38,301 bases of DNA from an uncultured Bacteroidales bacterium (GTDB taxonomy: Bacteria > Bacteroidota > Bacteroidia > Bacteroidales > JAUNSR01). The notes under the pieces are model-generated. The model saw only the letters and a list, made by a program, of their open reading frames with translations, searched no databases and was not told the DNA's origin. Positions within the stretch are counted from its first letter, which is position 1. Every line of letters starts with the position of its first letter. A program made the position numbers and the translations under genes. The stretch lies in the NCBI GenBank assembly GCA_947074145.1, contig CAMTOJ010000002.1:104742-143042 (forward strand), in the 5' to 3' direction. Shown here piece after piece: positions 1-8,658 of this stretch.

Positions 1-578
1 GTTACAGAATTTGCTCAGATTATCTTACAAATAGAATAAAAACACTTATTAAGGATGAAACTCCTTTGGTTGTGAATTTCTTTAGTGTAGATCCAAAAGA
101 GGGAAAAAGTTTCGTTATAGATTATTTAATGACAAGTTTTAGAGAACAAAATATTGATGTAGAAACTGTTCGTTATGGTGTGGATTTTACTGAAGATTTG
201 AATTATTCTACAAGTGATAACTTGAATTCAGTTCTTTCAAAACCTATCAAAAAAGAAACTCGAGTGATATTTGTTGAACATAACAATCTGAAAGGATCAA
301 CGATTCCATCAAAATTAGTTTTAAACTCAGATCTGAATCTGGTAATAATGAATGCTAAACGAGTATGGACAGAAAGTGATCAGATATATTTAAATCTTTT
401 GAAATCTGAATCATTGAAAGATAAAACCTTTATTTGTCTTAATAATACATCAAGAGATATTGCTGAAACATTTGTGGGTCAGTTACCTCCTATTGGACGA
501 TTTAGAAGTCTTTCATATGTATTCTTAAATATGGGAATAACATCAACTACACCATCTATCGAAAATAGATTAAAATGA
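1..578 (+). CDS. Wzz/Wzc-like polysaccharide chain-length protein, C-terminal P-loop domain (5' partial)
   Basis: The reading frame is open from the left edge (first full codon at base 3), so the TTG at 66 is only an internal codon and the gene starts outside the window. The visible part looks like the cytoplasmic P-loop domain of Wzc-type chain-length/export proteins of capsule and exopolysaccharide systems. It has a Walker A-like segment, SVDPKEGKSF, near the N-terminal end of the visible part and a strand resembling a Walker B-type segment, VIFVEHNNL. Both are imperfect: the first glycine of Walker A is Asp, and Glu stands where Asp is expected. There is no tyrosine-rich C-terminal tail. 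It overlaps the next gene by 4 bases (ATGA), so translational coupling with the polymerase is likely. Assignment is by family resemblance; the periplasmic Wzz part is not visible. Confidence 0.72.
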   Translation, partial: YRICSDYLTNRIKTLIKDETPLVVNFFSVDPKEGKSFVIDYLMTSFREQNIDVETVRYGVDFTEDLNYSTSDNLNSVLSKPIKKETRVIFVEHNNLKGSTIPSKLVLNSDLNLVIMNAKRVWTESDQIYLNLLKSESLKDKTFICLNNTSRDIAETFVGQLPPIGRFRSLSYVFLNMGITSTTPSIENRLK

Positions 579-2053
579 AAATATTTCTTTTGAAATCTTT
601 TTGGGAAAAATTATTAAAGCCGAATAATATAATCTTATTATCCGGCTTGATAACTATAATATTTTCTTTGGTTACACAGAATAGTGTTATTTATGCCTTA
701 GTAATCCTTTTTCCTTTATTGCTTATTTTTTCAATCTTTTCATTTCGATATCCTGTTTTTTTATTCATTCTGATATTTATATTGAATTATTATTTATTGG
801 GATTAACAAGATATATTGAAGCCTCCGGGGTAAGTTACCTCATGGATGGGTTAATGTTTGTGACCTTAATAATGATAATCTTTCATTCTTTGCTGTATAA
901 AAATGTTGAATGGAAAATATTGAGAAAAAACTATCTGTTTTGGGGTATGACAGTTTGGATGTTCTATTGTATTCTTCAATTAGCTAATCCTTCAGCTCAT
1001 ATTCAAGCATGGATAACCAATCGAGGATTGGCCTTTAACGGTTGTATTATTACATTGATTGCATCTGTACTACTTATAAAGAGAAAGCATTTGGATGGAA
1101 TATTAATTATATATTCAATTCTTACACTTACAGCGGTTGTTAAAGTTTTGTGGCAAAGATATATTGGATGGGATTATGCAGAATTACGTTGGTTAAATAA
1201 TGGAGGAGCATTAACTCATTTGATTATGACAGGAACAAGGTATTTTTCTTTCTTTTCAGATGCCGGGAACTTCGGATCCAATATGGGTTGTGCCGGAATA
1301 GTATTTATTATATCTGCATTATTTACTAAATCAAAATTAAAAAGTATTTATTATATAGCTGTTGGGAGTGGGGCATTTTATGCAATGATGCTCTCGGGTA
1401 CTCGTGGAGCGATGATAGTCCCTTTAGCCGGATTGGCATTATATACTTTATTAAGTAAAAACTTCAAGCTCATGGCATTGAGTGGAACAATGTTGGTGTT
1501 TATATATATATTCTTTGCCTTTACGATGATTGGTCAGGGAAATCAACAAATAAGGCGTATGCGAACCGCTTTTAGACCAACCGCTGATGCCTCTTTTAAT
1601 GTTAGAAGAGAGAATAAAAAAATATTAGCCGAATATCTAAAATATAAGCCTTTTGGAGAGGGTATAGGATTGTCAGGTGTAGAGAATAAAAAATTTTCAA
1701 CAAGATTGACAACAATGATACCTCATGATTCGACATATGTAAAAATATGGGTTGAAACCGGTATTGTAGGAGTTATATTCTATTTGGGGATATTATTTTT
1801 TACAATCTCATATTGCTCGTATCTATTACTTTTTAAAATAAAAGATAAAGAACTTCGTGGATATCTATCTGCTCTGCTATGTGGTATTTTTGGGATGTTA
1901 TTGAGTGCATATGGAAATGCATTTTGGGGACAATTTCCTACAAATATTATCGCTTTCGTTGGCCTTACTTTAATACTTAATGGTGAACGGATTGAACAAG
2001 ATATGAATGAAAAAAGAGAAGAAAACCAATCGTTATATAAATTAATTAATTGA
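575..2053 (+). CDS. O-antigen ligase/polymerase (Wzy-type) membrane protein
   Basis: This is a 492-residue polytopic inner-membrane protein with about ten or more hydrophobic segments across its length. It carries hallmarks of the O-antigen polymerase/ligase (Wzy_C) family: SGTRGAM near residues 274-280 and, after a large loop, HDSTYVKIWVETG near 383-395, where polymerase and ligase families keep a conserved His and downstream membrane helices. The family joins undecaprenyl-linked repeat units into polymer or transfers glycan to an acceptor, on the periplasmic face. The start ATG overlaps the stop of the chain-length gene, matching the usual pairing of polymerase and chain-length control. Sequence alone does not separate polymerase from ligase; the context favours polymerase. 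Confidence 0.82.
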   Translation: MKIFLLKSFWEKLLKPNNIILLSGLITIIFSLVTQNSVIYALVILFPLLLIFSIFSFRYPVFLFILIFILNYYLLGLTRYIEASGVSYLMDGLMFVTLIMIIFHSLLYKNVEWKILRKNYLFWGMTVWMFYCILQLANPSAHIQAWITNRGLAFNGCIITLIASVLLIKRKHLDGILIIYSILTLTAVVKVLWQRYIGWDYAELRWLNNGGALTHLIMTGTRYFSFFSDAGNFGSNMGCAGIVFIISALFTKSKLKSIYYIAVGSGAFYAMMLSGTRGAMIVPLAGLALYTLLSKNFKLMALSGTMLVFIYIFFAFTMIGQGNQQIRRMRTAFRPTADASFNVRRENKKILAEYLKYKPFGEGIGLSGVENKKFSTRLTTMIPHDSTYVKIWVETGIVGVIFYLGILFFTISYCSYLLLFKIKDKELRGYLSALLCGIFGMLLSAYGNAFWGQFPTNIIAFVGLTLILNGERIEQDMNEKREENQSLYKLIN

Positions 2054-2067
2054 AAATCTATATCATT

Positions 2068-3270
2068 ATGAATATTGATACTTTTTTTTATGAAATTATG
2101 AATTCACATAACAAAGTTGTAATCATCGTTGATGCAATATTGTTCCTTTTATTTATAATTTCAGTCTTATATCTATTTATATTTTCTATGGCATCATTAA
2201 GTAGTGCTGAGAATAAATATCCCAAAGCAAAGATTAATCACAACTTTATAATACTCTACCCGGTATTTAAGGGTGAATCTATAATAATAGAATCTGTAAA
2301 ATCTTTTTTGCGACAGGAATATCCTGTAGATAGATATAAAATAATTACTGTTATCGATGAAACAATGCAAGAAGAAATTCAAACATTGAATGATATGAAT
2401 ATAATAACAATACCTATTGATACCCAATCTATTTCAAAAGGTATTGCATTGAAACACGCTGTAGAGTTAATTGATTATAGATCATTAGATTGTGATGTCG
2501 TTGTAGTTCTTGATGCTGATAATGATGTTGATTCAGATATGCTTCAAAAGATAAACGATGCTTATTATTCTGGTTGCGATGCTGTTCAGACACATCGAAT
2601 TGCCAAAAAAAGAGAAACTCGTGTAGCAGTTTTAGATGCCGTCAGCGAAGAGATAAACAATTCTATTTTCAGAAAAGGACATACTGCTTTAGGTTTTTCC
2701 TCGGCCTTAATAGGATCAGGAATGGCATTCGATTATAAACTATTTGTAGAATGTATTAATTCTTGCTCATTGTTAGGTTTTGATAAACAGATGGAGCGGA
2801 TTTTATTGAGTAATAATTTATACATCGAATACCTTGAAACAGTGTTTACGTATGATGAAAAAGTTGATAATAAAAGAGGATTTTATGATCAAAGGAGTCG
2901 CTGGATGGCTTCTCATATTTATAATCTTTTGAATGGAATTTTTACACTCCCTACAGCCATTGTAAAAGGAAAATGGGATTATTGTGATAAATTATTTCAA
3001 TGGATGATGCCGCCTAGGTTATTACTTTTTGGATTTATAATTCTCATATCGTCATTTTTTACAATTTACGATTGGGTATTATCAATCAAATGGTGGATAT
3101 TATTCTTCACATTATGTATGACGTTTATTGTGGCTATACCTAATTATTTAGTTGACCATAAATTAAAAGATGCATTGCGAGGTATACCTTCAGTTTTTAT
3201 TCTAATGATAATCGGAGTTCTAAGAATAAGAAGAAGTGGCGAAAATGTGATACAACGATTAAGAGAATAA
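2068..3270 (+). CDS. Membrane-anchored family 2 glycosyltransferase, paralogue 1 of 3
   Basis: From the ATG at 2068 this is a 400-residue GT2 enzyme. An in-frame TTG at 2050 overlaps the previous stop but is less likely. Layout: one N-terminal membrane helix (about 18-42), a GT-A catalytic domain (about 60-290) and two or three C-terminal helices. Sugar-nucleotide-binding and catalytic motifs are visible: DADN near 149-152 and QRSRW near 275-279, the Q(Q/R)xRW signature of processive synthases such as BcsA and hyaluronan synthase. A block SEEINNSIFR near 193-202, followed by GFSSALIGSG, is shared almost word for word with the genes at 4512 and 9590. It probably adds a sugar at the cytoplasmic membrane face during repeat-unit assembly, or forms polymer; donor and acceptor cannot be read from sequence. 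Confidence 0.83.
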   Translation: MNIDTFFYEIMNSHNKVVIIVDAILFLLFIISVLYLFIFSMASLSSAENKYPKAKINHNFIILYPVFKGESIIIESVKSFLRQEYPVDRYKIITVIDETMQEEIQTLNDMNIITIPIDTQSISKGIALKHAVELIDYRSLDCDVVVVLDADNDVDSDMLQKINDAYYSGCDAVQTHRIAKKRETRVAVLDAVSEEINNSIFRKGHTALGFSSALIGSGMAFDYKLFVECINSCSLLGFDKQMERILLSNNLYIEYLETVFTYDEKVDNKRGFYDQRSRWMASHIYNLLNGIFTLPTAIVKGKWDYCDKLFQWMMPPRLLLFGFIILISSFFTIYDWVLSIKWWILFFTLCMTFIVAIPNYLVDHKLKDALRGIPSVFILMIIGVLRIRRSGENVIQRLRE

Positions 3271-3303
3271 AAGAACAAGAATTAATATAACAAGTTTATC
3301 GAT

Positions 3304-4437
3304 ATGAAAATAGCAATAGAAGCTCAGCGCATATTTCGCAAAAATAAGCACGGAATGGATTTCGTTGCTCTTGAGTCTATAAAAGAACTTCAGAAAATAG
3401 ATAAAAAAAATCAGTATTATATTCTTGTTGCACCGGGAGAAGATAAGTGTCTGAAAGAAACCGGCAATTTTAAGATAATAGAATTTGGATCTACTTTCTA
3501 TCCTTGTTGGGAACAGTTTAACCTACCTCGTGAATTGAAAAAGATTAAACCCGATATATTACATTGTACGAGTAATACAGCTCCCTTCTTTTGCAGTGTC
3601 CCACTTATACTTACTTTACATGATATAATTTTTCTTGAGCCTCGTGGCTCAAAAAATAAATCTTTATACCAAAACCTGGGATGGTATTATAGAAAATTGA
3701 TAGTACCAAAGATTTTACCAAAATGTAATAAAATCATAACGGTTTCTTCCTTTGAGTGTAAAAGGATTAAGGAGTCTCTAAAGTTGTCAGACGATATGAT
3801 CATGTATATATACAATGGTTTTAATAATCATTTTACAATGATGGAAGATGTTGATTATTCAGTTACAAAAAAATATATTGATTCGGAAAAATATCTATTT
3901 TTCTTAGGCAATACCGATCCTAAAAAGAATCTTGAAAGAACAATAGATGCATATAATATATATAACAGTAGATCTACAAAGAAACTTCCTCTTTTAATAG
4001 CTGATCTTGATAATAAGATTCTGGATTCTTTGTTGAAGGATAAAGATTTGGAATATCTTAAATCCCAGATAACTTGTGTGAAATATATTGACAATAAGGA
4101 TCTGACTTATATTTATAATAAAGCATCTATCTTTTTATATCCTTCTCTTCGCGAAAGTTTCGGGATTCCTATTCTTGAATCAATGGCATGTGGTACCCCT
4201 GTTATTGCCGGAAATACATCATCAATGCCTGAGGTTATTGGTGATAATGGAATATTGGCTGATCCTTTCAATTCCGAAGATATTGCATCTAAAATTCTTT
4301 TGTTGGAAAATAATAACGATTTATACGACAAAATCAGATCATATGGATTAGAACGTGTGAAGAGTTTTTCATGGAAAAATACAGCGGAAAATCTAATAAA
4401 AGTTTATACAAGTATATATGATTTAAATAAAAAATAA
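3304..4437 (+). CDS. Family 4 glycosyltransferase (GT-B fold)
   Basis: The 377-residue product starts MKIAIEAQRIF and has the two-domain GT-B layout of GT4 enzymes. The N-terminal half contains HCTSNTAPFF and LTLHDIIF. The C-terminal nucleotide-sugar domain contains FLGNTDPKKNLERTIDA and the E-x7-E region RESFGIPILESMACGTP near 282-298, followed by PVIAGNTSSMPEV. GT4 enzymes are retaining transferases, often using GDP-mannose, UDP-GlcNAc or UDP-glucose; the donor here is not predictable. The gene lies 33 bases after the first GT2 paralogue and in the same direction, so it is likely co-transcribed and builds one linkage of the polysaccharide repeat unit. Confidence 0.88.
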   Translation: MKIAIEAQRIFRKNKHGMDFVALESIKELQKIDKKNQYYILVAPGEDKCLKETGNFKIIEFGSTFYPCWEQFNLPRELKKIKPDILHCTSNTAPFFCSVPLILTLHDIIFLEPRGSKNKSLYQNLGWYYRKLIVPKILPKCNKIITVSSFECKRIKESLKLSDDMIMYIYNGFNNHFTMMEDVDYSVTKKYIDSEKYLFFLGNTDPKKNLERTIDAYNIYNSRSTKKLPLLIADLDNKILDSLLKDKDLEYLKSQITCVKYIDNKDLTYIYNKASIFLYPSLRESFGIPILESMACGTPVIAGNTSSMPEVIGDNGILADPFNSEDIASKILLLENNNDLYDKIRSYGLERVKSFSWKNTAENLIKVYTSIYDLNKK

Positions 4438-4511
4438 TTTATTATTTGAAAAATGAAACTAAATATGTAATATTGTTAGATATTTAATGCTTGTTAAAAT
4501 TCACTCATATT

Positions 4512-5675
4512 ATGACTTTTGTTTGCGTGCTAGACCACCTTATTTTATTATTTTTTGCAATTCAGGCAATTTACCTTTTAGTATTTGCAGTAGCTTCGAA
4601 GTTTTCACATAGAAATTACTTAAAATATACAAATTGCGATCATAAACGAATAGCAGTTTTGATACCTGCGTATAAAGAGGATTCAGTTATTTTGGAATGT
4701 GTTATGTCATGTTTAAATCAGGATTATAATAAAGATAATTATGACGTAATTGTAATCTCTGATAAAATGAAAGAGTCCACTAATACCAATTTAGAATCTC
4801 TGCCTATTATACTACATAAGGTATCATTTGAAAATAGTACTAAAGCAAAATCCTTAAATTTTTCTTTAAGCAAACTTGAAAACTATGATTATGCATTGAT
4901 TTTAGATGCGGACAATGTAATAGGTAATAATTTCCTCAGAGATCTAAATACTGCGTTTGCCAATACTAAAGCTCCTATAATTCAGGCTCACCGAAAAGCA
5001 AAAAATATAAATAATGATATGGCATTTCTTGATGCTGTGAGTGAAGAGATAAATAATAGTATTTTCAGATTAGGACATGTGAATCTTGGTTTCTCAGGCG
5101 CCTTAATTGGCTCGGGAATGGCTTTTGAATTTAATTTATTAAAAGAGGAACTTGAAAAGATTAATGCAATTGGAGGATTCGATAGAGCTCTTGAGTTGAC
5201 AATGTTTAAATTAAAAAAGAAAATAGCCTATATCGATAATCTGGAACTTTTGGATGAAAAAATTCAAACATATAACAATTTTGCACGTCAGCGAAAACGC
5301 TGGATGTCAGCACAGTTGCATTATTTGACAGAGTTTATCCCTGAATTACCCAAACAACTACGTCAAAGAAATAAAGATTTCATAAATAAGTTCTATCAAC
5401 AATTATCTCTACCAAGATTATTATTATTAGGAATATCTTTTATTATTTCATCCCTATATAGTTTTTTTGATTTAAACATGTCGATAAAGTGGTGGATAGT
5501 CTTTCTTATTATAAGTTTATCTTTATTTTTAGCTATACCTCAAAAATATGTTTCAAGAAAGCTATTTTGTTCGATCATAAAAGTTCCAATAGTTTTCTAT
5601 ATGATGTTTATTAATCTATTCTCATTAAAAGGAGCCAATAAGACATTTATTCATACTAAACATGGTGTTAAATAG
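4512..5675 (+). CDS. Membrane-anchored family 2 glycosyltransferase, paralogue 2 of 3
   Basis: From the ATG at 4512 the product is 387 residues. A TTG at 4491 would add seven residues with no support, and the ATG at 4487 is out of frame. It has the same layout as the genes at 2068 and 9590: one N-terminal helix (about 6-28), a GT-A domain and C-terminal helices. Motifs are IPAYKED near 51-57, DADN near 132-135, SEEINNSIFRLGH near 176-188, GALIGSGMAF and QRKRW near 260-264. All residues expected for an active inverting GT2 are present. It is clearly a duplicated relative rather than an unrelated GT2, and has diverged enough to suggest a different donor or acceptor. Confidence 0.84.
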   Translation: MTFVCVLDHLILLFFAIQAIYLLVFAVASKFSHRNYLKYTNCDHKRIAVLIPAYKEDSVILECVMSCLNQDYNKDNYDVIVISDKMKESTNTNLESLPIILHKVSFENSTKAKSLNFSLSKLENYDYALILDADNVIGNNFLRDLNTAFANTKAPIIQAHRKAKNINNDMAFLDAVSEEINNSIFRLGHVNLGFSGALIGSGMAFEFNLLKEELEKINAIGGFDRALELTMFKLKKKIAYIDNLELLDEKIQTYNNFARQRKRWMSAQLHYLTEFIPELPKQLRQRNKDFINKFYQQLSLPRLLLLGISFIISSLYSFFDLNMSIKWWIVFLIISLSLFLAIPQKYVSRKLFCSIIKVPIVFYMMFINLFSLKGANKTFIHTKHGVK

Positions 5676-5788
5676 TTGTCTAAGACGATGATTTATAATA
5701 CTTTTATTTTTGTGTACTGCTATATTTTAATAACTTAAAGATATTATCGGTTCTTACAAGCTAATTACTTGAACAAAAATTATAATAT

Positions 5789-6997
5789 ATGGAAAATATT
5801 ATTTCTAACAAAAATTTCGTTTTTACCGGAAACCAACCATGGGATATCCCAATAGGGTCTAATGCCAAAGATATCGCATTAGAGGTATCGAAGAATAATA
5901 GAGTTTTATATATTAATACTCCATTAGATATTATTACATATTATAAGTCAGATAATATTCAGGAAAATATAGTTAGACGATCAATTGTAAGAAATAAATC
6001 GAATTATGTAAAAAAGATAAATGAGAACCTTTTTACAGTAGATTTGCCATTTACTATTCTTCCAATTAATTCAATTCCGGATGGAAAGATCTATGATTTT
6101 TTTAATAAGCTAAATAATAAGAAGATATATTCTTTTGTAAATAAGATAATTAAAGAACTTAATTTTGAAGACCATATTCTTTTTATCGACAATGATTTTT
6201 ATAGAAGTTTTTATGCTAAAGAATATTTGAAATCAAAGTTTTCAATTTATTACAGAAGAGATAATTTCCGTAGCCCATTTTGGTTAAAACATTGTCTACG
6301 TTTTGAAAAAGAGATATGTAAGAATTCCGATATTGTATTATCAAATTCAGAAGAATTATCTGAATATTCAATTCAATATCAACCTAAAACCTATTGTATA
6401 GGACAGGGTGTAGATTTGTCAAACTATTCAATAAAAACCAATTACGAAAGACCTTCCGATTTAATTAATATAACAGGGCCAATAATTGGATATGCAGGCA
6501 TGTTAACTGCAAAACGATTGGACTTGAAACTAATATATGATTTAGCTGTATATTTTGATAAGATAAATTTTGTTTATGTAGGTCCTAAAGATGAAGAATT
6601 TTCAAAACATGATATCAATAATTTGAAAAATGTACATTTCTTGGGTCATAAAGATATAAAAGAGATTCCGGCTTATATTTCAAATTTTGATATCTGTATA
6701 AATCCTCAGCTAATCAATGAGGTAACTATAGGTAATTATCCCCGCAAGATAGATGAGTATCTTGCATTAGGTAAACCTATTGTAGCTACCAATACCCGTA
6801 CGATGAATATTTTTAAAGACTATTGCTATAATTGTGATAATATAGAAGACTATATAGATGCAATAAAAGCTATTTTATATAACAAACAGGAGCTTGGAAC
6901 TCCTGATGAAAAATTAAAATTTGCATTCTCGCATACGTGGGAAAACAGTGTGGGATTATTATATAAATATATTATTGAGAATATAAATAGTAAGTAA
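5789..6997 (+). CDS. GT4-like glycosyltransferase
   Basis: The 402-residue product starts at the ATG at 5789. The N-terminal half holds FTGNQPWDIPIGSNAKDIA and NNRVLYINTP, typical of GT-B enzymes that begin by binding the acceptor. A hinge follows, with ITGPIIGYAGMLTAKRLDLKL (the short Rossmann start of the C-terminal domain, written here in part) and NYPRKIDEYLALGKPIVATNT near 315-335, where the conserved acidic residue contacts the nucleotide-sugar. It resembles the TuaH/EpsF-like branch of GT4 in order of motifs. It sits 113 bases after the second GT2 paralogue and its stop is directly followed by the ATG of the acyltransferase gene, so these two are translated together. The linkage formed is unknown. 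Confidence 0.83.
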   Translation: MENIISNKNFVFTGNQPWDIPIGSNAKDIALEVSKNNRVLYINTPLDIITYYKSDNIQENIVRRSIVRNKSNYVKKINENLFTVDLPFTILPINSIPDGKIYDFFNKLNNKKIYSFVNKIIKELNFEDHILFIDNDFYRSFYAKEYLKSKFSIYYRRDNFRSPFWLKHCLRFEKEICKNSDIVLSNSEELSEYSIQYQPKTYCIGQGVDLSNYSIKTNYERPSDLINITGPIIGYAGMLTAKRLDLKLIYDLAVYFDKINFVYVGPKDEEFSKHDINNLKNVHFLGHKDIKEIPAYISNFDICINPQLINEVTIGNYPRKIDEYLALGKPIVATNTRTMNIFKDYCYNCDNIEDYIDAIKAILYNKQELGTPDEKLKFAFSHTWENSVGLLYKYIIENINSK

Positions 6998-7621
6998 ATG
7001 AGTATATTATTTAAACTGAAGAATTATAAAAATTTACGTCCATTTCTAATATGGTTAATTACTCCCAAAAAAAGTCCAAGACCTCGTCTATGGATTAGAT
7101 GGTTTATAAATCCTTTTATATATAAAATAGGTAGGGGCGCAGATATTCATTATATGAGATCACGCCTAGATCTTTTTCCTTGGCACAGATTTGAATTGGG
7201 AAAAAAAGGTATTATTGAAGATTTCGCCACAATCTCTAATGGAGCCGGAGATTTAATATTAGGTGATAACTGCAGAATAGGAATTGGTTCGGTAGTTCTT
7301 GGTCCTGTAACAATGAAATCCGGATGTGGCACTGGTCAGAACGTATTTATTGCCGGATTCAATCATGGATATAAGGATGCAACCCAAAATTCAAAACATC
7401 AAGAACTCGACCGTCGTCCTGTATTTATTGATGAAGATACGCATATTGGTTCTAACTCAGTAATTGTAGCGGGTGTTAAAATTGGAAAAAGATGTCAGAT
7501 TGGAGCAGGGAGTGTGGTCACTAAAGATATTCCTGATTATTCAATTGTCGCAGGTAATCCAGCTCGGATATTAAAACGATTTGATTTTGAAAAAAATGAA
7601 TGGGTAAAGGTAAAATATTAA
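6998..7621 (+). CDS. Hexapeptide-repeat (left-handed beta-helix) O-acyltransferase
   Basis: This 207-residue protein belongs to the WbbJ/LacA-like acyltransferase group. Repeats of the type [LIV]-G-x4 run through the C-terminal two thirds (LGDNCRIGIGSVVLG, DTHIGSNSVIVAGVKIG, IGAGSVVTKDIPDYSIVAGNPA). The loop FIAGFNHGYKD near 115-125 carries the likely catalytic His, and the closing AGNPARILK motif is complete. Such enzymes usually transfer an acetyl group from acetyl-CoA to a sugar hydroxyl. In this locus the likely role is O-acetylation of a repeat-unit sugar or lipid-linked intermediate. The ATG follows the previous stop codon with no gap. Confidence 0.88.
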   Translation: MSILFKLKNYKNLRPFLIWLITPKKSPRPRLWIRWFINPFIYKIGRGADIHYMRSRLDLFPWHRFELGKKGIIEDFATISNGAGDLILGDNCRIGIGSVVLGPVTMKSGCGTGQNVFIAGFNHGYKDATQNSKHQELDRRPVFIDEDTHIGSNSVIVAGVKIGKRCQIGAGSVVTKDIPDYSIVAGNPARILKRFDFEKNEWVKVKY

Positions 7622-7631
7622 TAATGTTATA

Positions 7632-8564
7632 ATGAACTATAGAAATTTTGCAGATTTAAATGAAACGATATTAAAAAGACTACATATTATTCCTCGAGAT
7701 ATAGACTTAGTTGTGGGAATTCCCAGAAGTGGAATGATTCCTGCAAATCTTTTGGCTTTATACTTAAATAAACCTTTTACCGATTTAGAATCTTTTATTA
7801 ACGGACACATTTATAAGGCGGGAGAACGACAACAGTTTTTTGATAATAGTGAGATACGTAATGTTCTTATAGTTGATGATAGTCTGGCTTCGGGAAATGC
7901 GTTAAACAAAAGCAAAGCAAAACTTGTTAAGCATGAACAAGTTTACAATATAAAATATGCTGTTGTATATACCATTCCGGGGAAAGAGAAATCTGTAGAT
8001 TTTTATTTCGACACAGTGCCTTTGCCACGATATTTTCAGTGGAACATATTAAATCATACTATACTTGAAAAAGCTTGTTTCGATATTGATGGTGTTCTTT
8101 GTGTAGATCCCTTACCTGAACAAAACGATGATGGTGATAAATACCGCGAATTTATTTTGAATGCAAAACCATTATTTATTCCGGGAGCCAAGATTGGCTC
8201 TCTTGTAACTTCCAGACTTGAGAAATATAGAAAAGAAACAGAAATATGGTTAGATAAAAATAATATTAAATATGACAAATTGATAATGCTGGATCTTCCG
8301 GATATGAGGGCCAGGCAAAAAGCTAACTGTCATGGATCATTTAAAGCATCAGAATACATAAAAGATAAATACATGTTATTTATTGAAAGTGAAAAAAGAC
8401 AGGCCGTTGAAATAAACAAAATAACCTCAAAGCCGGTTTTATGTACTGCAGACTTTAGCATGATCTTTGAGCATCAGTCAATAATATATAATGTTAAAAG
8501 TGGACAATATTTGCCTTTTCTTAGAAATATTCTATTGAAAATTAGAGATAAAATCAGAAAATAA
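7632..8564 (+). CDS. Phosphoribosyltransferase-HAD fusion protein
   Basis: The 310-residue protein joins two enzyme-like halves. Residues about 20-125 are a type I phosphoribosyltransferase: a GIPRSG loop at 29-34 and the PRPP-binding motif VLIVDDSLASG at 78-88. Residues about 145-275 look HAD-like: KACFDIDGVLC at 147-157 with two Asp in motif I, LVTSR at 191-195 as motif II, and a final segment LFIESEKRQA in place of the usual acidic motif IV. It sits 10 bases after the acyltransferase and is surrounded by glycosyltransferases, so its substrate may be a sugar phosphate or nucleotide precursor of the polysaccharide rather than a purine. A ribosyl-5-phosphate transfer followed by dephosphorylation would fit the two domains; that is inference. 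It has no membrane segment. Confidence 0.75.
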   Translation: MNYRNFADLNETILKRLHIIPRDIDLVVGIPRSGMIPANLLALYLNKPFTDLESFINGHIYKAGERQQFFDNSEIRNVLIVDDSLASGNALNKSKAKLVKHEQVYNIKYAVVYTIPGKEKSVDFYFDTVPLPRYFQWNILNHTILEKACFDIDGVLCVDPLPEQNDDGDKYREFILNAKPLFIPGAKIGSLVTSRLEKYRKETEIWLDKNNIKYDKLIMLDLPDMRARQKANCHGSFKASEYIKDKYMLFIESEKRQAVEINKITSKPVLCTADFSMIFEHQSIIYNVKSGQYLPFLRNILLKIRDKIRK

Positions 8565-8658
8565 TTATTTTTAATCCTTAATTATATTAACTAATGACTT
8601 CTCTTTAGAATGATATTAACAGGAAAAAATAACTGAATGATTAAATTTTTAATATATC

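Noticed and set aside
2050..2067. TTG start for the first GT2 paralogue
   Set aside because: The ATG at 2068 gives an N-terminus like its two paralogues; the extra six residues add nothing recognisable.
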